Assembly: GCA_019114745.1 (NCBI GenBank)
Contig: DXEY01000143.1
Span: 1 to 28,086 of the forward strand
DNA: 28,086 nt
Direction: 5' to 3'
Source: Candidatus Mediterraneibacter colneyensis
GTDB lineage: Bacteria; Bacillota; Clostridia; Lachnospirales; Lachnospiraceae
Shown: positions 24,381 to 28,086 of the stretch, in pieces
How the letters are laid out: the number at the start of each line of letters is the position of its first letter
How positions within the stretch are numbered: the first letter of the stretch is position 1
Program-made: the position numbers and the translations under genes
Notes under the pieces: generated by a model
Database searches by the model: none
What the model was told of the DNA's origin: nothing
The model's input: only the letters and a program-made list of their open reading frames with translations

Positions 24381-24768
24381 GAAAAGATGGGAATCTTTCT
24401 GTAACTCGCTGGACTCCCTGGCGGAAGCACGTGTCAGGGACATGACGGACTCTTTTGTTCTTAGCGGTACAAGCGCCAAATTTAGTATTACGTTTGATCT
24501 TGCCTGGAAAGTGATGAAGGATATATTGATCCAGCATTATGCGATGACAAGTTTTGTGGCAGGTTCGCCAAGAGAAGTGCTGAGGACAGCGTTTAAGGCG
24601 GGGATGATCTCAGATGAAATCTGGATGGAAATGCTGAAAATACGGAATCAGCTTGCGCATGATTATGACGGAGTGATCGTGAAAGAATATTGCCAGAAAA
24701 TTATCCATGAATATATCGACCGGCTCTATGAGTTTGAAGAGTACACAAAGACCCTGCTGGGCTTATGA
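24364..24768 (+). CDS. HEPN-domain protein, HI0074/HepT family (probable toxin)
   Basis: 134 residues from ATG 24364, inside the end of the nucleotidyltransferase gene; GGAGG at 24347-24351 is 12 bases upstream. It is all-helical in appearance with FDLAWKVMKDILIQHYAM, typical of nucleotidyltransferase substrate-binding proteins. The HEPN ribonuclease motif RNQLAHDY has R94, H99 and Y101 (Rx4HxY), and Y101 corresponds to the AMPylated tyrosine of HepT toxins. The active-site residues are intact. Toxicity is inferred from the family, not shown. Confidence 0.87.
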   Translation: MDEKFRKRWESFCNSLDSLAEARVRDMTDSFVLSGTSAKFSITFDLAWKVMKDILIQHYAMTSFVAGSPREVLRTAFKAGMISDEIWMEMLKIRNQLAHDYDGVIVKEYCQKIIHEYIDRLYEFEEYTKTLLGL

Positions 24769-24801
24769 ATGAATGTTACGAAAACAGAAATCGCATTGAA
24801 A

Positions 24802-24851
24802 AACAACACCGGGATCTGACGGAAATCCAGCGTCAGATACCCGGTGTTGTT
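24802..24851. terminator. Long hairpin after the MNT/HEPN pair
   Basis: Arms 24802-24821 and 24831-24851 pair over 20 bp with one bulged base and a 9-base loop, 34 bases after the HEPN stop. No U-tract follows on the + strand, but the - strand reads into TTTTT. It may therefore act as a terminator mainly for antisense transcription, or as a 3'-end stabiliser. I found no second copy in the window. Confidence 0.55.
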
Positions 24852-24922
24852 GCGTGATACGCACGAGGACGTCTGCCCGGCTAAATGTCTGCGAAAATTT
24901 TACAGATTACCCCGGCGATATA

Positions 24923-24954
24923 TTGACAGAAAAATGTGTGGGTGGGGGTATAAT
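24923..24954 (+). promoter_or_regulatory. Promoter of the beta-helix surface protein, G-rich and with a 20-bp spacer
   Basis: Consensus TTGACA (24923-24928) and consensus TATAAT (24949-24954) are 20 bp apart, longer than the 17 bp optimum. The last part of the spacer is GTGTGGGTGGGGG, with G5 directly touching the -10 box. The sequence GGGGGTATAATG is identical to that of the pilus promoter. A shortened spacer or an activator that handles 19-20 bp spacers may be needed for full activity. Confidence 0.6.
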
Positions 24955-25006
24955 GAAGTTTGCCATTGGATAAAAATGGAAAAGTTAAGGGAGGAGAGTG
25001 GTAATA

Positions 25007-27391
25007 ATGAAGACGATGAAACGCTGTCTCTCAGCGATTGCGGCTCTTGCGATGGTATTCACGCTTGCGCTGCCGTTGAGTGCAGGGGCGGAAGAAAATC
25101 CAATTGACACTGTGGGCGAGATGGAGAACAGTACGCTGCAGGATGCAACAGATACTGTTGAAGAAGAGAATGATGTGCTGCAGGATGCGGTTGACACAGC
25201 AGATGGAAATCAGACAGATAAAGCAGCAAAGGCTGTAAAGGCAAATGCAGATACAAAGGCTGAAACAGATGCAATCACGGTTAAAACAGCGGATGACACA
25301 GAGCAGAACTACGCATCTTTTGATGAAATCAAGCTGGCAGACGGTATGCAGATTACCCTCAATGCTGATGTTACGTTGACAAAACAGCTCTACATAAATG
25401 GATTACAGAATATAGTCTTGGACGGAGCCGGACATAGTATTACAGCGGCGGAAGGTTTTCAGCCGGTAGAAGGCAACAACAGTCTGGTAAAAGTTTACGA
25501 AAGCAGCAATATCCAGTTTCAGAATATCAGCTTAAAGGCTTCTGCCGCTAATGGAAATAAGCCGGCACTTGATGTGGTAAGTTCCAGCGTAGTACTGGAC
25601 GGGAGTGTTTCCCTGTCCAATGAAGATACCTGGAATGGAGTGCTGAACGTAAATGGGAAATATGCACCGACGTCTGTTTCGGTCAGGGGAGCGTTGACGT
25701 TAAATGGCGCGCATATGGCTATTGATATGACAGCAGAGAATGCAAAGCTGACCTTTGAAGAGACAGCATCTTTAGAGGTTCAAAAGGGCAGTATAGTGAA
25801 CGGCGGTACTATTGTAAATGAGTCTCCGAAGATTGATTTGGAAGGGAAAGTTCTTGGCGGCGAATTTATTCAGAGCAGACCGAACGATACGATCGAAATT
25901 AACACTGCCGAAGAGCTGATCAAAGCAATCCAGAATCAGAAAGATGGACAGACATGGGTGATCGCAAACGGAACCTATGATATCGGATGTGCCGGTGCAA
26001 ATGTGGAGATTAACGGACATACAGGATTTGTATTCCCGATCACAGCAGACGGCATAACGATCAAGGGGGCAAACGGGGCTGACTCAAATGTCGAGATTAC
26101 AAGTTCTTATACACCGGGGGCTGATATAGGCGGTGTCTGGAACTGGCAGAATTTTATGACAGTTGCCGGAGAAAACCTTACCATTCAGGATGTTAATTTA
26201 AAGGGAAATCCAAATGGTTATATGGCGGGTCTCTGCAATAAGGTGATCGAACAGGTCGGCGATGGTACACTGACACTGAATCATGTAGAGTGTCTGCCGT
26301 TAACATATTCTGAGGATGGTACTCAGTTCAGCGGTTCTGTTTATATCGGTAATGGAAGCGCATCTCTTACTGATGTGAAATTATATTCCTGGATCTCGGC
26401 ACGAAATGCTGATAGTGCAGAGCTGAACGGCGTGGAAATTGACTTTACAAATAATACATATGCCGGAGCGGACGGATATGGAATTGGAGCCAGCGGCGAT
26501 AATGTCACAGTAGGTGAAAATGGTTTTACGATCAAGGTAGATAGTAAAACGGATCTGATCGGACAGGTGATCGACAGCCTCAGACCGGGGACAACCATTG
26601 AACTTACAGACGATATTGAGATCAGCGAAGGTCTTTATATTGTAAATAAGGATAATATCACAATCCGCGGAAATGGTCATACCATAAAAGCGGCAGATGA
26701 TTTTGCTGTCAATGAGTATGGACAGAATAATCTCGTGAAAGTAGACAACAGCGACAATGTAGTATTTGACAATGTACGCTTTGAGGGCACAGAGGACAGC
26801 AAACATGTGCTGGATGTCTATCAGTCAGATAACCTTCTTCTGAACGATGTTACGTTGAATCATGAGCATTCAACAAACGGAGCGCCGCTTATCAACAACG
26901 GATCTGATATCCATGTAGATGGAACACTGACACTTGTGCTGGGAGACGGATCCTGGTACGCGGCAAATGTTGATGATAAGAACGGTGACGCGAAGATTAC
27001 ATTTGAAGAGAACGGCGATCTGGTGATCATTGATCACAGCACAGATAAGGACAAGCCGGGTATCGTAGTGGAAGATACAAATCCGGATAACGACGCAGGG
27101 CTTGTAGATAACAGCTCTAAGATGGATATTGTCAAGAGCGACGACGGAAGCTTCGTAAGAGGTGAAGAAGGCGTTAACGGCGGTGGAAACCAGGGCGGCA
27201 ACAATGGTGGAAACCAGGGCGGTAATGGCGATAACCAGAGCGGAGATAAAAATAACAGCCAGAACAATGACAAGAAAGAGAACGGCGCTCCGCAGACAGG
27301 CGACACAGCTCATCCGGGCGTATATGTGATCATCCTGCTTGCAAGTGCGGCAGTTGCAGTATACGCTGTATCCAGAAGAAGAGCACGCTAA
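25007..27391 (+). CDS. Beta-helix-like cell-surface protein with PQTGD sorting signal
   Basis: 794 residues from ATG 25007, 10 bases after GGGAGGAG; GTG 24998 would be too close to it. A signal peptide ends at LSAGAEE. An acidic and then Lys/Ala-rich segment (to about 100) holds two LQDA(T/V)DT repeats. Residues about 112-232 and 527-643 are a duplicated unit: DGAGHSITAAEGF corresponds to RGNGHTIKAADDF, and NNSLVKVYESSNI to QNNLVKVDNSDNV. Between them, NTAEELIKAIQNQKDGQTWVIANG and later strands look like a parallel beta-helix of the pectate-lyase-like type. A Gly/Asn/Gln-rich linker (about 725-755) leads to APQTGD (761-766), a membrane helix and RRRAR, a variant sortase signal. No catalytic residues are recognised, so it could be an adhesin or glycan-binding protein. 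Confidence 0.83.
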   Translation: MKTMKRCLSAIAALAMVFTLALPLSAGAEENPIDTVGEMENSTLQDATDTVEEENDVLQDAVDTADGNQTDKAAKAVKANADTKAETDAITVKTADDTEQNYASFDEIKLADGMQITLNADVTLTKQLYINGLQNIVLDGAGHSITAAEGFQPVEGNNSLVKVYESSNIQFQNISLKASAANGNKPALDVVSSSVVLDGSVSLSNEDTWNGVLNVNGKYAPTSVSVRGALTLNGAHMAIDMTAENAKLTFEETASLEVQKGSIVNGGTIVNESPKIDLEGKVLGGEFIQSRPNDTIEINTAEELIKAIQNQKDGQTWVIANGTYDIGCAGANVEINGHTGFVFPITADGITIKGANGADSNVEITSSYTPGADIGGVWNWQNFMTVAGENLTIQDVNLKGNPNGYMAGLCNKVIEQVGDGTLTLNHVECLPLTYSEDGTQFSGSVYIGNGSASLTDVKLYSWISARNADSAELNGVEIDFTNNTYAGADGYGIGASGDNVTVGENGFTIKVDSKTDLIGQVIDSLRPGTTIELTDDIEISEGLYIVNKDNITIRGNGHTIKAADDFAVNEYGQNNLVKVDNSDNVVFDNVRFEGTEDSKHVLDVYQSDNLLLNDVTLNHEHSTNGAPLINNGSDIHVDGTLTLVLGDGSWYAANVDDKNGDAKITFEENGDLVIIDHSTDKDKPGIVVEDTNPDNDAGLVDNSSKMDIVKSDDGSFVRGEEGVNGGGNQGGNNGGNQGGNGDNQSGDKNNSQNNDKKENGAPQTGDTAHPGVYVIILLASAAVAVYAVSRRRAR

Positions 27392-27439
27392 TACCGTGGC
27401 ATCTGCTGTACGCAGCAGAAAATGAAAAAGAGACATGAC

Positions 27440-27488
27440 AACACCCTGATGGTGAGGGGAACAGGCTTCTCACTGTCGGGGTGTTTTT
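27440..27488 (+). terminator. Terminator after the surface-protein gene
   Basis: AACACCCTGA (27440-27449) pairs with TCGGGGTGTT (27476-27485) with one G-U, plus an inner GTGAG/CTCAC stem. TTTTT ends at 27488. Confidence 0.88.
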
Positions 27489-27537
27489 ATAAAATGCGAA
27501 TTGTACTGAAAAAAATACAATATTTCATAAAAACCTC

Positions 27538-27566
27538 TTGAAATAAATTCCACCATCCTATATACT
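27538..27566 (+). promoter_or_regulatory. Promoter of the S10 ribosomal protein operon
   Basis: TTGAAA (27538-27543) and TATACT (27561-27566) are 17 bp apart. The predicted start, near 27573, leaves a long leader before rpsJ. Confidence 0.7.
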
Positions 27567-27572
27567 AAAAAA

Positions 27573-27847
27573 GCTGTGACATGATAGCGATGAAGCGCGA
27601 GGTTGCCGCCGGAGCAAATAAATAAGCAAAGGCGGGTTTTCCGTGGAGCGAATGTCAAGTTAAGAAACTGGCGACAAGTCACTGTACGAATCACAACAGT
27701 ATCTCGCTTTTGCGCGCAGAAACAGCGCTGCCGCAGGAGTTGAAAAAGCGAGAGCGCCGTGTATGTTTCTCACGACACACACGGGAGAGTGTACAGTCAC
27801 CGCTTGTCGTACTGAAGTTCAAGTACGAAAAGGAGGCGACTTTTTTT
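27573..27847 (+). ncRNA. Structured leader RNA of rpsJ
   Basis: About 275 nt without a gene separate the promoter from rpsJ. Visible pairings include CTCGCTTTT (27703-27711) with AAAAGCGAG (27744-27752), and CCGTGT (27757-27762) with ACACGG (27779-27784). A long-range match pairs GCGACAAG near 27671 with CTTGTCGT near 27803. GTAC-containing segments next to it could form competing pairs. Such leaders often mediate ribosomal-protein feedback. I do not recognise an established class with certainty. The leader ends at the AGGAGG (27831-27836) of rpsJ. Confidence 0.65.
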
Positions 27848-28086
27848 ATGGCAAGTCAAGTAATGAGAATCACACTGAAAGCGTATGATCATCAGCTCGT
27901 TGATGCATCCGCTAAGAAAATCATCGAAACTGTAAAAAAGAACGGTTCACAGGTGAGCGGACCGGTGCCGCTGCCGACTAAGAAAGAGGTAGTGACAATT
28001 CTGAGAGCGGTACACATGTACAAAGACTCCAGAGAGCAGTTCGAGCAGAGAACTCATAAAAGACTGATCGATATCATCACACCGAC
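27848..28086 (+). CDS. rpsJ: 30S ribosomal protein S10 (3' end beyond the window)
   Basis: The first 79 residues are visible and the frame is open to the window end. MRITLKAYDHQLVDASAKKIIETVKK, here split as seen by MRITLKAYDH and DASAKKI, is the S10 N-terminus. GPVPLPTKKEV and EQFEQRTHKRLIDI are also diagnostic. S10 is part of the small-subunit head and, with NusB, part of antitermination complexes. AGGAGG lies 11 bases before the ATG, separated by a T-run. It should be the first gene of the S10-spc operon continuing past the window. Confidence 0.96.
   Translation, partial: MASQVMRITLKAYDHQLVDASAKKIIETVKKNGSQVSGPVPLPTKKEVVTILRAVHMYKDSREQFEQRTHKRLIDIITP

Noticed and set aside
27173..27250. 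GGN-rich repeats near the end of the surface-protein gene as a CRISPR-like or tandem repeat array
   Set aside because: It is a short, imperfect Gly/Asn/Gln-coding linker before the sorting signal, in frame and without spacer structure.

Overview
The window looks like a chromosomal segment of a gut-type Lachnospiraceae/Clostridia (Firmicutes). The grounds are strong AGGAGG ribosome binding sites, sortase-anchored pili with fibro-slime and SpaA-type domains, a T-box-controlled tyrS, HydF ([FeFe]-hydrogenase maturation), an ecfA1-ecfA2-ecfT-truA cluster, a BglG/LicT-type antiterminator and the start of an S10 ribosomal operon. Every convincing gene lies on the + strand. The species cannot be fixed from the sequence alone.

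Layout. (1) 1-2959: three consecutive zinc-dependent medium-chain dehydrogenases. The first is cut by the window edge and resembles sorbitol/xylitol dehydrogenases; the next two are close tandem paralogues. (2) 2960-10332: a sortase pilus operon with a large fibro-slime/SpaA tip-type adhesin (sorting motif IPSSG), a backbone pilin (LPTTG) and two class C-like sortases. Its apparent promoter has a run of eight G between the -35 and -10 boxes, the layout of a slipped-strand phase-variable promoter. (3) 10428-12313: a YitT-family membrane protein and a TIM-barrel-like protein of unknown function, separated by a terminator. (4) 12397-15814: an ECF vitamin-transporter energizing module (EcfA1, EcfA2, EcfT) and truA, with a 22-bp palindromic element just before truA. 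(5) 15854-21032: an N-acetylglucosamine utilisation locus. nagB-nagA and a second unit (antiterminator, PTS IIA, PTS IIBC) are each preceded by a promoter, a LicT-type RAT sequence and an overlapping terminator, so one antiterminator probably controls uptake and catabolism together. (6) 21062-24028: a second copy of the palindromic element, T-box leader and tyrS, then hydF. (7) 24105-24768: a MNT nucleotidyltransferase/HEPN pair (MntA/HepT-like). (8) 24923-27391: a beta-helix-like surface protein with an internal duplication and a PQTGD-type sorting signal. Its promoter also has a G-run directly before TATAAT and a 20-bp spacer. (9) 27538-28086: promoter, a roughly 275-nt structured leader and the 5' part of rpsJ.

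How the parts connect: GlcNAc would be imported and phosphorylated by IIA plus IIBC, deacetylated by NagA and deaminated/isomerised by NagB to fructose-6-phosphate. The pilus locus is a self-contained assembly unit (tip, shaft, two pilin sortases). The strongest lead is the poly-G pilus promoter, reinforced by the similar G-rich -10 region of the second surface-protein gene. No CRISPR array, tRNA, rRNA or intact transposase was seen.
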